DNA from: Limonium bicolor
Lineage: Eukaryota; Streptophyta; Magnoliopsida; Caryophyllales; Plumbaginaceae
Direction of reading: 5' to 3'
DNA: 64,000 bases
NCBI GenBank assembly: GCA_023374045.1
Contig: CM041776.1
Location: 321,247,925-321,311,924 of the forward strand
In this document: in pieces, positions 11,307 to 21,904 of the stretch
Numbering within the stretch: the stretch's first letter is position 1
Layout: the number at the start of each line of letters is the position of its first letter
Position numbers and translations under genes: made by a program
The notes under the pieces: generated by a model
What the model was told of the DNA's origin: nothing
The model's input: the letters and a program-made list of their open reading frames with translations, nothing else
Databases searched by the model: none

Positions 11307-12540
11307 ATGGATGGTTATTATTATCAAGCGGGAGGTTTGTATGGTTACTCCTATGGCGACTACACCGAACAAAACACAAATCAATGGAGTGTATGCCAAA
11401 GGTGCGGAGAATATCATGAGGGCCCCCAAGTGCCCAATAACGATGTCAGAATTGAGAGCTCTCATGGAGGACCTTAACTCATATGTCTACCGGAGGCTTG
11501 TGTGCCAAGAATGGGAGGAGACCACGAGAGCGCTCAGTGTTCTGTGATCACAGTAAAGGTTGATTCACCCAGTTTGGAGGAGCTCATGTCAGATCTTATC
11601 TCTTCTTGCAAGCCTAAGCCAACTATGCAAGATACTTTTATCATGAAGCAAGATACCTTCAACATGAATGTTCAAGCTCGGATTGACCAGATTGCAACAA
11701 CTTGAGAGCGAAACTGTTCAAGAGGTGGAGCAACCTACTGAGGACTTGAGTTGTCCTCTCTCTCCTTCCTTGTTTGAATCAAACAGTTCACCGCCAAACA
11801 ACCACCAGCTTAATCATGAAGACTACTCGTCAAAAGAGAGTTTCTACTCCGACCTCATAGAGTTTCCTCCCTCTGAAGTCAACCACCAATTTGTTTCCCC
11901 CTCCCTTGTTCATCAATACAATGAGGATGATCACATCCTCAACTTTGAGAAGGAGGAGACACCGCCTCCCCCCGAGTCATCAGAGGAGAGTACCACCATC
12001 TACTTCAAGGAGCCACCTCCTTCTGAAGCTGATGTCCATCAAGGCTCTTACTATGAGCCTCACCAAGAAGTCGAGGATGTTTACATCCTTACATTTAAGG
12101 AGGAGAATCCGTCAAACTTTGATCCTCACCTGGAGGATCAAGGTCATATCCACCCATGCTCAAGTGATGAATGGTGGAAGCTCAAAGTCTACCCGTTAAG
12201 TGCGGAGGCCACCTTCCCATTTGATCTGGGACTAGAGTTTTGAAGACAAAGTCCACCCCAGAGTTCTCTTCTCACCGCTCAATGAAGATAAGGATGTCTT
12301 CATCCTTACTTTTGAAGAGGAGGCTCCACTACAATTTGACCCTTACACCAAGGATCAACAACCGCAACACTCCCACCACAAGAAAGATCGGTGGAGCTTA
12401 TATTATCAAATCTTCAGTGTTGAGGTAACATTCCCTTTTGATTCTGGTTTTCCTTCAAAGAATTATGATGCCCACCCCACCCACCCGTTGAAGCCGACTA
12501 AAATGTTCATATTCGATCCCGGATGACTTCAAGGTGGTAT
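11307..12540 (+). pseudogene. Gag-like protein of D2, frameshifted
   Basis: Starts at ATG 11307 (MDGYYYQAGG). The first knuckle (CQRCGEYHEG) near 11390 loses its last Cys through a frameshift in a C-rich run. The second knuckle region (VCQE, then ESAQC) near 11500-11550 is split between two frames. From about 11668 a long open stretch (QEVEQPTEDLSCPLSPSLFE...) gives a tail rich in Glu, Pro and Ser with phrases parallel to D1 (EADVHQGSYYEPH). The frame is lost after about 12243. No polymerase domains follow. It is clearly homologous to 3200-4315 and is called by that relation plus the knuckles. Confidence 0.65.
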
Positions 12541-12765
12541 GGTCTAGCCAAAGACCATAAATAAGGGCAGCTTCCCCGGGAGGCAACCCGGATGATTTTC
12601 TTTCATTATTTTGGTAGTTTAGTTTTGGTTAATTGTTTTGTTGTCGTTTGCTCGTGCTTTTGTGTGTTTTTTATTGCTTTTGAGTGTGTTTTCTGCTTGT
12701 GGATATGAACAAGTGTTTTGGGCAAGAAAACATTCATTTTGGGGAGATTTTAGTTTGGACCACCC

Positions 12766-12960
12766 CTAGGACCGACCTTGGAAGGGTCGATCGATTCAAT
12801 TTTTGTAAAACCAGAAGCTGCTGACTTAGACCGACCCTTGGACCGACCTTGGGAGGGTCGGTCAGGTCGAATTTTTCAAAATCAGAAGCTACTGACTTTG
12901 ATCGACCCTGGGATCGACCTTGGGAGGGTCGGTCGAGTCGAAATTTTCAGAATCGTCGGG
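12766..12960 (+). repeat. Three tandem ~70-bp units with GACCGACC/GGTCGGTC palindromes
   Basis: Each unit contains GACCGACCTTGGGAGGGTC followed by about 45 bp ending in CAGAAGCTNCTGACTT. Units begin near 12770, 12839 and 12910. The arms GACCGACC and GGTCGGTC can pair across a short loop. Related arms occur in the D2 LTR at 10040-10250. Confidence 0.75.
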
Positions 12961-13452
12961 TCAAATTTTTTGAAAAAAAGAAACACAGCGTTTAGATTGA
13001 ATCTGTCTTCCCTTTCTTTTCTTCTTCTACGCGGCGCACTCCCACTCCCAAAACCTAGAACGAGCCAGCACCTCCCGTTTTATGATTAATGGTTTAAATT
13101 CAATCATCCCTTGTTTAGCATCATTCAAATAATGCTTAAATTATGCTATGGCTTTGTGAGTATTGCTGGATTGCTGGTACTTAATGACCATGCTAGATCT
13201 TAAAAATGCCCAATGCAACATACTTATGAGGTTACATTTTTTGGGCATAAATAGTGAAAACTTGGTGAATTATTTGGGTGTTTGGCGAGCTTGGTAACAT
13301 TTTGGGTTGCATTATTTGTTAGTATGCTTGGTGAGCCAATGACATTATGTTAAGTGTGAATATGGAGGTTCCTAGAACCGGGAGAGAGGAGAAAAAAGGG
13401 GGGGGGGACTATGCCGAAATTTATATAGAAATATGATGTTTCTTTTGCTCTT

Positions 13453-13860
13453 CAATGATTAATTCTTTGATTAAGATGGTTTAATTAATTAGGTAAGAAT
13501 TGATTGTTCCATGATTTGGGGAATCTTTACTTTAGCTCTAATAGACAACTAAATGAGGGTGTATTTATAAGTGTAATTAGGCATTTTAGGTGATACCCAC
13601 TAATCCTAGAGTACACCTATCCTATATAGTTAGTTTAGTTTTTTATTGCTTTTGTTATTTCTCCAATTATCAATTCAGAATCACAAAACCCCAAACAATT
13701 TACACTTATGCACCCTTGCTTATATTTTCTTTCACATTTACTAAGCTTATAATTAGCTAGATTGTTACGAAGTCCCTATGGATACGACCTTGTTGAGCTA
13801 CAATGACTGGGTTCACTGCCCATAGTTAGCGAGATAGTTTCACCACTATTCTACACAACA
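13453..13860 (+). repeat. 3' LTR of D2, 5'-truncated
   Basis: Copies 10766-11170 (TTTGATTAAGATGGTTTAAT through CATAGTTAGCGAGATAG). It ends ...ACACAACA next to GTGTG. The join with the internal region near 13450 is a deletion. Confidence 0.75.
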
Positions 13861-13929
13861 GTGTGTGTGTGTGTGGGGGGGGGGGGGAACACCCACCCGC
13901 CCCTCCCTCACTCCGCCTCTACTGAGCTG

Positions 13930-14620
13930 GACATGGGTAATATGGACATTTTGCTAATTATCCTCCTCCCACGTACGAATATTGCTGAAACGTGGGGTTT
14001 GTTGCATCTATGTATCAACTCTTTAAGTGAGAGTATTCACACATTCAAGTTATGCAGCGAGGAGATACAGATGATGATATGAGCGCAGATTTCCCAGATG
14101 TTTCCCTCTCAGTAGGATCCGTATGGTGCTCTTGGCGCTTGCTCTAGTATGCCAGGTGGATAGGGTCCGTGGGGAGGTCCACATGGTGGCTCAGGTGATC
14201 TAGGTGGTCCAGGTGATCACACGGCGTATCGTCCAGGGGATTGGCCTAGTTGGGACCACGGGTATTAGATAGATGACATATGAGTCTGTTAGACTTTGTT
14301 TGCATTAGATTATGTTCGTATCAAACTTTGATTGTACTATTTGTATCTTTTGTTGATTGAACTAATATTACGTTTGCTTGTATTATACTATCTTTAGTAA
14401 AATAGCATTTTATGTTTAATTATTTCAAGTAACTTTTTATGGGATGTCATATTATAGGTGGATTTGAATAAAATGTATTACTGGTCAAAATGTAAAAGTG
14501 TTATATTATAAATCAAAATAAAGAATAAAATTTTTAAATATTAAAGCTTATTAACGACCAAAAATTCTGTCACTAAATGGATTTGTTCATCTCTACAACG
14601 CTATTTTCTAGTAGCGCTAG
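13930..14620 (+). other. Unassigned stretch with a short Gly/Pro-rich frame and a possible CACTA-like end
   Basis: At about 14146-14268 one frame reads a Gly/Pro-rich tail (GGPHGGSGDLGGPGDHTAYRP in part), interrupted by a stop, resembling a disordered C-terminus of a transposase or other transposon protein. At 14554-14618 the words AACGACCAAAAATTCTGTC and TTTCTAGTAGCG recall subterminal and terminal motifs of CACTA elements. Neither is enough for a firm call. No host gene is seen. Confidence 0.25.
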
Positions 14621-14699
14621 ACAAGCGGAATTATTATTTCATTTCCTTTTTTATTATTAGCCTCCAAAGGTTATTGCAAATTATTATTGAATGTTACCA

Positions 14700-15110
14700 G
14701 CAAAATGGTGATTGGAAGTCTTTTAAGTTTCGGTGTCCCGGTGCTCTATTGTCTCATATCTTCACTGAGGATGACATGGTTTTGATAGGAAAACCCAATA
14801 TTGTATTGTTTGAAACATAAGGTGTTGTCAAGCCTATATGAATTATGTGCAGCTTTTCTATGAGTTTGGAGAAGTTAAGGTTGATATATATGCTATTGGA
14901 ATATTTTTACTGATAAAGACCTCACTTTAGCACAGTTGATTGAATACAATTAACTAGGAACTATATGAAATATATAGGTGTTAGGTTGGCTTACAGGAGT
15001 GGTAAGAGGATTATATGAATGAGTTGTGTGAGAATGTTGACAAAAAACATCTTGGTTGGAACATTATCCTTTGTTGGTAGGATTTATTGGGCTATGGATT
15101 GGTGACGATT
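14700..15110 (+). pseudogene. LINE (L1-type) reverse transcriptase relic
   Basis: A frame from about 14718 reads FKFRCPGALLSHIFTEDDMV, the equivalent of the H-C-L-x-HLxFADD block, with the catalytic FADD decayed to FTEDD. Further on, after stops, comes YIGVRLAYRSGKR (14976-15015) and LVGTLSFVGRIYWAMD (about 15050-15100), matching the YLGVPL and LLSFAGR blocks of plant LINEs in the right order and spacing. It is heavily mutated, with no flanking target duplication found. Confidence 0.6.
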
Positions 15111-15119
15111 GCTCTCCTA

Positions 15120-15820
15120 TCATATGCAAACATAAGTTATCATAAAGGTTGCCATCAAGATGTTGTAGAGCCTTTATTTTTGTTGTCCCGGTGAAGAAAT
15201 ATGAACTCACCACAACCTTACCATAGGGTGAATCTGATAATACCCAAGTTGTCACTCAAAGCTTATTTATTGACTTCTAAGAGAGGTTATCCAAGACTTA
15301 CCACACTTGAGATAAGTAATCGCACTTGAGCTAGGTTAGAACAGACTTAGAAGTGGTTGCCTTATTAGAGATAATTAGAGGCAGCAGAGCCAGGTGACAG
15401 TTGTAGAGACACAATATGTTGTATGAACAACACTTTTTTTACTCCTTCAAGTTAACATACCCTCTTAGTATGTTAAACTTCCCTTTACCTGACTCCTCAA
15501 CAAAGCTAAGAATACCACAAGTGTATGTCACTAAACCTAATATAGCACTATCAATCTTATCACACTCTACCACAATCACCTTTATCGTTTAGGTTCATGA
15601 TATGATTTATTAACACGGTCACAGGGGTATTCCCTTTCAGAATTCACCAAACTCTTTAAGGAGTTAACCCCTTTTGAACACACTATCAAAGTGATTTACA
15701 TATATGAGGTATAACCATACAAATTAATCATAATTTCAACCATATTTATAACTTCAAAATAATCAATTGTTGGGGATAAAGCCTTTTATTATCAATAGTA
15801 GTGCTTTTAAAAAATCTATA
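15120..15820. other. Non-coding stretch
   Basis: No domain or element end is recognisable on either strand. It lies where the rest of the minus-strand copia reverse transcriptase should be, but I see no similarity to that domain here. Confidence 0.5.
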
Positions 15821-17004
15821 TACACCAATACATGTTGTATATTAAAAGAATTTTAACACACTCTTTTCCATACAAACACTCATTAGTATCCAGCTGGATT
15901 CACATCATTATGTGAACATCAAGTTCACAACATTCACAACTTGAATGTGTTGGAATTCTACATCTCATTTGCGTCTTTCAAGTACTTTTGACAAATCAAT
16001 TCAAAGTCCTCCTCATCATTATGACATGTAGCGCTACATACATTTGCATGCATATACGTAAATATAAGCAACGTTATTTCATATCGGTTCCATTATATTA
16101 TTGACATGACATAATATCTTGAGATCTCTATTATCATCAGGTAGCTGATTACCTTATATACCGTTAATTAGTCATGTCTGATGGCTCACTAGAGCTATAC
16201 CCTTTTTAGTATGACCATCTTAATTTTATATTGCTTTTAAGGGCTTTGTCATTGGAACCATATAGTCTACCATGCTTCAGGTTAGACTTATTTGCACTTA
16301 TCTTTATGGGACAGTATAATACAAAAGCATTAGATGTTGACACATATTTTTCACTCAACATCAAGCAATTGGTTGCCAACTTTTTGGAGATGAATAGTAC
16401 TTTGAACTTAAAAGTTCATACTATACATAATAAGGATGACACAATTCTATTTTTCTATCATATCATCTCACCTTCCAATTGTTTCTTTTTTCCCCCTGAT
16501 GTTGGGAAAAATTACTCGCCTAAATGACGATCGAGTCATAAAGGTATCCCTAGCTGTTAGTTCAAGGTATTAAAATTTGTACTCAACATACAATCACAAC
16601 ATCTTCAAGGAATTGATTGATCCACTGAAGCATAGTATATAAATCATTCAAACAAAACCTTGTATGAGAGAATATTTAGCTTTTGACTCAAAGTCATCTA
16701 TAAGAGTGAGAGTTCATCAACACTATTAGGCTTGATGCAAATCAATGTTGCTTCATGTAAATTACATGTCTCCAAATGCATATTGGGATTCTCAACCCAA
16801 AGTCTTACAATTCATTACAGATCTTTGATTGATGGTTCTTCTTAACCATCAATTTATTCCAATGAACATGTAAAAGTCCATATTGAGGCATTAACATTTC
16901 AACAGCATTGTCCAATCATATGGACTTTATTATTCAATTTACAACCTTTAGCTTTAATGACCATTTAATTGATGCATCAATTTAAACCAAATCTTAATAG
17001 TCCA

Positions 17005-17946
17005 AAAGGCACATGATTTTCCTTTATCATAAAGGCAACAATATATGCCATCAATATAAAATTATATATGTCATGGGTATACATAATATTAGTCATGATT
17101 ATATATAAATAACAATCATCATATAAAAAACTATCTTAATATATAAATAATTGTTTGTAATACATTTAAGTGAATCTTAACGTTTATGAACGAACACTTT
17201 CTTATGGTGGTTTTTATGATGTGTGGTGTAGGGTAATCCTTTTTTAACCTGTTTTATATTTTATAATGCCATCATTGACTTGACATATTTTAAAGGTTTG
17301 TGGTAATGACCTTAAACCCTTCACTACAAACCCTAAAATAGATTTTCATTGTTTTAGCTTTCCTATGGTGGTATTTAAGATCTATGCTGACTAACATGTT
17401 CGGGTACATGTACGACTAACAATCTTTATTTATTAGTTTAAGCTTTTATATACAAAAAATTGTTGCCATAAACAGTAAGATATGTAAGCCATGTATACAT
17501 AAATATGTATGCCATAGCTAAATAAAATATTGGTCACGGTTGTATATCGTTAATATTTTATTGCTTATATAAAGGGTTTACGGTTTAGGGTTTTACAATG
17601 CTTGTATTACAAACCCTAAAAATGTTTTTGGCATTTTTTAATTGATCATACAGTGGTTTTTATGGTTTGTGGTATAGGGTAATGTTGGTGTAGAGTAATT
17701 TTAAAAAAATCGTTTTTAAGGCTGGCTACTGAGCCTGTAGCTTGTATTCTGTCGCCAACAGCCTATGAGTGTATTTAGTAATTTTGTAACTGCAAATAAC
17801 AACTTCTTTAAAATATTATTATTAGTTATCTGGTGGCTATCAATTTTCATATATATGTCTAATATTATCCTATAAAAATGGCTAATATTTTTTTCTCTGT
17901 ATGGCTGACATTAATGCCTTTATGTAAAGGCAATTTGGTGTCTTTA
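17005..17946 (+). mobile_element. 0.94-kb inverted-repeat element, copy A
   Basis: The ends are imperfect inverted repeats: left AAAGGCAC...CTTTATCATAAAGGCA with TATGCCAT, right TTTACATAAAGGC and GTGTCTTT in inverse order. A full second copy in opposite orientation lies at 39351-40272. It has no coding capacity and is AT-rich. It sits inside the integrase of the minus-strand copia relic. Long subterminal repeats suggest a Mutator-like non-autonomous element, but no clear target duplication was found. Confidence 0.65.
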
Positions 17947-18677
17947 GCGTAACCACACCCGGTCAGGATATGGTCCCCAAAATGGTCCCCATATCTCACC
18001 CGAATTCACATGTATAAAGATCCATGTTTACACATAGTATCAACTAGTGATATCCTCGTAAAAGGTTTTTCAAAACAAGCAACAAATCATTTGATAGAGG
18101 AATATAATTCTTCAACAAGTGTCCATACATATAGTGGATATCAATTTGCATCATTATTAAACCAGGATGGTCTAACCGGTCATGCCAACAAACATTGGAA
18201 AACTTAATTGTTTTCTTTATCTTATATCTCAAGTTCTCCATTGTACCAACACACATGTGATACAAATCAAAGAAGAAAACAAGCAGCTACAATCACGACT
18301 TATATATTTTCTAGAATATACATTGATATTCTCTTATTTGTAGCATTAACGTGACATCCGCATAAGGTATATCAATAACACTTTTTGAGGAAACTTGTTA
18401 TTTATAAAGCTTTCTCAGTAAAAAAATTTCACTCTTTATATGGTATTGTACATGCTCTTCTAGAGCTTATTGACCCTTATCTTATGATTTTTTCAATCTT
18501 GGAAAATCATTCTCACACATGAAACCAATGTCTTGTCATCATAACACATGCTTATGGGTCAAATATAATCCTTTGGAAAGGGTAGCGAGCTACAATTGTA
18601 CTACATTCCAAGCAAGTGTTAATTCATGACTCCATCAAGAAATACTATTTATTGTTTTATTGTTTTTAAACATGTTT

Positions 18678-18842
18678 CTCAAGACATACGCCTTCCCGGA
18701 CATATGTCTTTCATGACCCCTTAAGGTGTACAAATTCTTTGTAAATGGATAAATCTTATTCAGAACATACGTCTTCCCGGATATATGTCTTTCATGACCC
18801 CTTTTAGGGTGTACAAATTTTTCCTAAATGGATAAATCTCAT
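18678..18842 (-). repeat. ~85-bp tandem duplication within the copia relic
   Basis: The phrase CATACG(C/T)CTTCCCGGA(C/T)ATATG with TCTTTCATGACCCC occurs at about 18686-18721 and 18766-18800. Each is followed by GTGTACAAATT and AATGGATAAATCT. On the minus strand this falls where the SFKDIR block of the copia pre-integrase region is expected. Confidence 0.7.
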
Positions 18843-19639
18843 AAATGTAAACGAATAATATATATATAAACAAGGACCAATAATAATATATAATATATAA
18901 AAACATAGAATAATATTTAGAAATTTAAATTTGTCATCCTCAACATAACTTCTGATTAAAAAAATCTGCATAGCTTTAAATTTAAACCTTCAAAGTCTTG
19001 CAGTCATAATAACTTCCAACCATGATAATTATTATACTTTTGTGATGCCAATAACTGCTCATCATCTCTGACAATCCGGTCATGACTTTTGACTATTCAT
19101 GAAAAACATGGAATAAAAATGATCCGATAAGAACCATTCTATAGTTATCATGCCAATTATTTTCTTTAATAGATGAACAATGTTTGGGTGATTCATTAGA
19201 GTTACTCATTTTGTGTTTTAGCACTATCTCAAAGAAGATGAACTTATGATTCATTATCATTTGTAAAATCACATTCAATCGAGTTATTTGTATGACATCA
19301 CACTCACTCACACACATACACACACACACACATATACCATCATCATCATCATAAAGGTCAAACTTGACATATGAATATTCATTATCATGGTATATCACTT
19401 GTGTAGTTTTCCAAGAGCTACTTGAAATGATTTTCACAAATTTCTCCTGGTGCAATACCATCATTGATTTTCGCTAATCATTAAATAATGTTCATCTTAT
19501 ACATAAAAATAGATACTTCGGATGAATTCACCAAGTGTTATACCATCTTTTAGATCAATGACATGATCAATACATTTATTTTTCAAAGTATTGTCAAAAA
19601 TTTCTAGCTCAATGCTAATACCATATCATAAGTTCAAAA

Positions 19640-21190
19640 GTTTCCGGCACAATGCCAATTTCTTTGCTTATATTGTATGAAAGCATTAAAAAAAATCTGG
19701 CACTGCCCTTTATATTGTTCATATTAACAATTTCAAGTGTGATGCCTTTTTATAACAAATGTTAATAAAACTTCCAGGCATAATGCCCTTTATAACATAT
19801 TGAAGTTGAAGTTACAGGCATGATGCCCTTTTAGTGATGTCCAAGGCAGTAAAATAAAGTTTGACAATATTGGACATTGTTTATGGTATATCATAAAAAT
19901 AAACAAAAATTAGAAACGTTCTCACATTTATCATTCTAATGACATCACTTTCAATCAAAATCAAGAACTTTCAGGCGTGATACCTTTATATATATTCAAG
20001 TTACATTGAAATTAGAGTAAATTACTAGGAACCCCCTTGAGGTTTTGGGATAATACATTTAACCCCCTCGTGTTTATCATAATTATTGATAACCACCTTG
20101 AGATTAAGGTATCTTTGACTACGAGCCCCCGAACTATAACTATGTTATCAGGAGGTTAACTACGTGTTGACCTATCAGCTTAATCACATTAATAATGTCA
20201 TGTTGTACAACGAAACTGATTAATCAATATCATATAACTTTCCCTCATCCCACTTTAGATGCATTTTCGAGGTAGGATTGATGTTTTTAGGAAAATAAAA
20301 ATGCTGATTAAGCAGTGTTTTTTGTCCAGCCTGTCATTATTAATGTGATTAAGCTGACGAGTCAACACATAGTTAATGGCTTGATAACAAAGTTATAGTT
20401 CGGGGGCTCATAGTCAGAGATACCGTAACCTCAAGGTGGTTACCAATAATTATGATAAACACAAGGGAGTTAACTGTATTATCAAAAATCCTCAAGGGGG
20501 TTCCGAGTAATTTACTCTTAAAATTAAATTTAACAGGCACAATGCCTTTATATATATATATATATTCAAATCACATTAAAATTTAATAGGCGCAATGCCC
20601 TATGCACTAGGGTAAATATTATAAATAACAATCATAAAGTAATGAGATATATTATATATCACAAACAAAATAAATCAAATAACACATAATAAAAGTAGTG
20701 CAATAAATAAAATCTGGCACAATGCCTCACGTGATATTTATATCTAGCATAATGTCGTAAATGAAAATTTATACTTGACATGATCCCTCACTTAATACCA
20801 ATATCGGGTACAATGCCTCACATGATATTTAATAAATGTAAAAAAAGCAAAATGAGATAAAGAAAACGATGCAGAATGAATAAAATAATAAACAGTAAGC
20901 ACGATGCCTCACATGATTATTATTCCTGGCACGATGCCTAACGTGATTATTTTTTTGGGCACGATGCCTTCGGTTATACTTAACAAATAAATAAAAATGA
21001 AACTGGATAAATTAAACAACGCAGAATAAAAATTAACAGTTAACAAGATCTAGCATGATGCCTCACGTGATATTGAATTTTGGCACGATGTCTAACACGA
21101 TATCAATTCCTGGCATAATGCTCATGTGATTATTTTATGGCGCAATATCTCACATGATATTAATTTTTGGCAACGATGCCTCACATGTTA
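19640..21190 (-). repeat. Palindromic GGCA-N3-TGCC array in the leader of the minus-strand copia element
   Basis: Degenerate repeats with core GGCACGATGCC or GGCACAATGCC. Intact cores lie at 19646-19656, 19777-19787, 19817-19827, 20536-20546, 20716-20726, 20928-20938 and 20958-20968. Variants lie at 20589 (GGCGC), 20898, 21082, 21112, 21138 and 21169. Many are followed by TCACGTGA or TCACATGA (20727-20734, 20909-20916, 21063-21070), themselves palindromes. Spacing is mostly 25-70 bp. The array lies between the LTR (21605-21762) and the polyprotein relic, so it is the 5' leader. A MITE (20015-20517) interrupts it. Confidence 0.8.
20015..20517. mobile_element. Foldback MITE, Mutator-like, inside the palindromic array
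   Basis: The two halves are inverted copies for about 190 bp each, beginning GAGTAAATTACT and GGAACCCCCTTGAGG at both ends. Direct repeats TTGAAATTA (20006-20014) and TTAAAATTA (20518-20526) flank it, matching 8 of 9, which fits a 9-bp Mutator-type duplication. It has no coding capacity. Confidence 0.8.
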
Positions 21191-21586
21191 TATAATAAAT
21201 AAGTAAAAACAATAAAATTTCACGCAATTGGTAAACAATCGTGACTTTCCCATCAAACAACCAGCAAAATAATAATAAAACATATTACAACTCTAACGAA
21301 ATGGAATTAGGGTAGATATCGGTAATCCATAGATTATATTCGGCAATTAACAAGGATGTGATAGAATTAGTATAGAGATTGCGAATGAAATTTGGGAAGT
21401 AGAGTCAGAGAAGAAGTAGGGATTGATGTTTCCCGGTGATAGTAGTTTTCGACTGGAAAAGGAAAAAAGGAAAAAAAAAAATCTTAAACTGGGATGTAGA
21501 GATGGCTTGGCAAAGTTCATACCTGTTACCTATTTGTGATTGAGTGGAAACGATGACATGGAAAGAGAATCAGTTATTTTAGAAAT

Positions 21587-21603
21587 GTAGAGTGTGCTGA
21601 TAA
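21587..21603 (-). promoter_or_regulatory. Primer-site-like motif of the minus-strand copia element
   Basis: On the minus strand it reads TTATCAGCACACTCTAC, directly after the LTR. It resembles the TTATCAGCACG motif that follows the LTR in one group of plant copia elements (recalled, not checked). Confidence 0.55.
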
Positions 21604-21604
21604 T

Positions 21605-21762
21605 CGTATTATAAATGAGAAAAGAATGATTGCAGATAGACGAGATGGAGAGACAACTGATATTCTTCTCATAGTATACAAGACGCTATTTATAAATAGT
21701 ACATGGGGAAACCCTAATTACATAAGATGTAAAGTCCACCATAAACATATCTATTTATAACA
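21605..21762 (-). repeat. Short 5' LTR of the minus-strand copia element
   Basis: The minus strand begins TGTTATAAATAG at 21762 and runs about 160 bp to the primer-like site. Inside it are CTATTTATAAATAG (a TATA-like palindrome, near 21695) and GAAGAATATC. The short LTR suits copia. The second LTR is not in the window. Confidence 0.55.
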
Positions 21763-21904
21763 TACTTCTCTTTTTTTTAAACTATAAGACTTTTCTTAGT
21801 TCATAAATCTCGTGATTTTCTTGACAAAAAAGAAAAGGTATCACCAGTCTTATAGTACAATAGTACTTTATAATTCTTCTCCAACCAAAAGCAAAAATAA
21901 ATAG

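Larger units (their letters stand above)
9746..13860 (+). mobile_element. Second gag-only LTR retrotransposon (D2), nested in the hAT element
   Basis: The left LTR is 9746-11170 (TGATAAGTG...GCGCAACA). The right LTR survives only as its 3' part, about 13453-13860 (...ACACAACA). GTGTG flanks both sides (9741-9745 and 13861-13865), a 5-bp target duplication, although the right one runs into a GT repeat. The internal region has the same primer site, the same two-knuckle gag and the same GGCAACCCGGATG phrase as D1, so D1 and D2 are relatives with diverged LTRs. The 3' end of the internal region and the 5' part of the right LTR are deleted. Confidence 0.75.
8839..13921. mobile_element. hAT-type non-autonomous DNA transposon, split by nested D2
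   Basis: The left end reads CAGGGGCGGAGCTGG (8839) and the right end, reverse-complemented, TAGAGGCGGAGTGAG (13921). Both begin with the hAT pattern YARNG and share GGCGGAG. An 8-bp direct repeat CTGAGCTG lies immediately outside (8831-8838 and 13922-13929), the hAT target-duplication length. Without the nested LTR element (9746-13860) and its duplicated GTGTG, only about 0.96 kb is left, AT-rich and without a transposase frame, so it depends on a relative for movement. Runs of G sit near both ends (about 8864-8878 and 13875-13887). Superfamily is assigned from ends and duplication only. Confidence 0.75.
15825..19640 (-). pseudogene. Minus-strand Ty1/copia polyprotein relic (pre-integrase, integrase, start of reverse transcriptase)
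   Basis: Reading the minus strand from high to low coordinates: two copies of a block resembling the SFKDIR motif (about 18840-18680); the GAG-pre-integrase motif WHDRLDHPGLIMM (about 18166-18128); integrase C-terminal pieces such as LHEATLICIKPNS (near 16750); the post-integrase segment FFPTSGGKKKQLEGE (near 16500-16460) and IHLQKVGNQLLD (near 16390); SNLKHGRLYGSNDKA (near 16265); EISRYYVM (near 16120); and the reverse transcriptase entry VNPAGYxxVFVWKR (near 15880). The order is that of a copia pol gene. Stops and frameshifts are everywhere, gag is not recognisable, and the 3' half is absent. A 0.94-kb element (17005-17946) interrupts the integrase. Confidence 0.65.

Noticed and set aside
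18686..18842. The repeated CTTCCCGGA block as a regulatory repeat
   Set aside because: It is better explained as an ~85-bp tandem duplication of decayed copia coding sequence.
19093..19464. 123-codon minus-strand frame with a Cys/Val run
   Set aside because: The CVCVCMCV run is an ACAC microsatellite. It falls where copia gag should be, but no gag motif can be confirmed.
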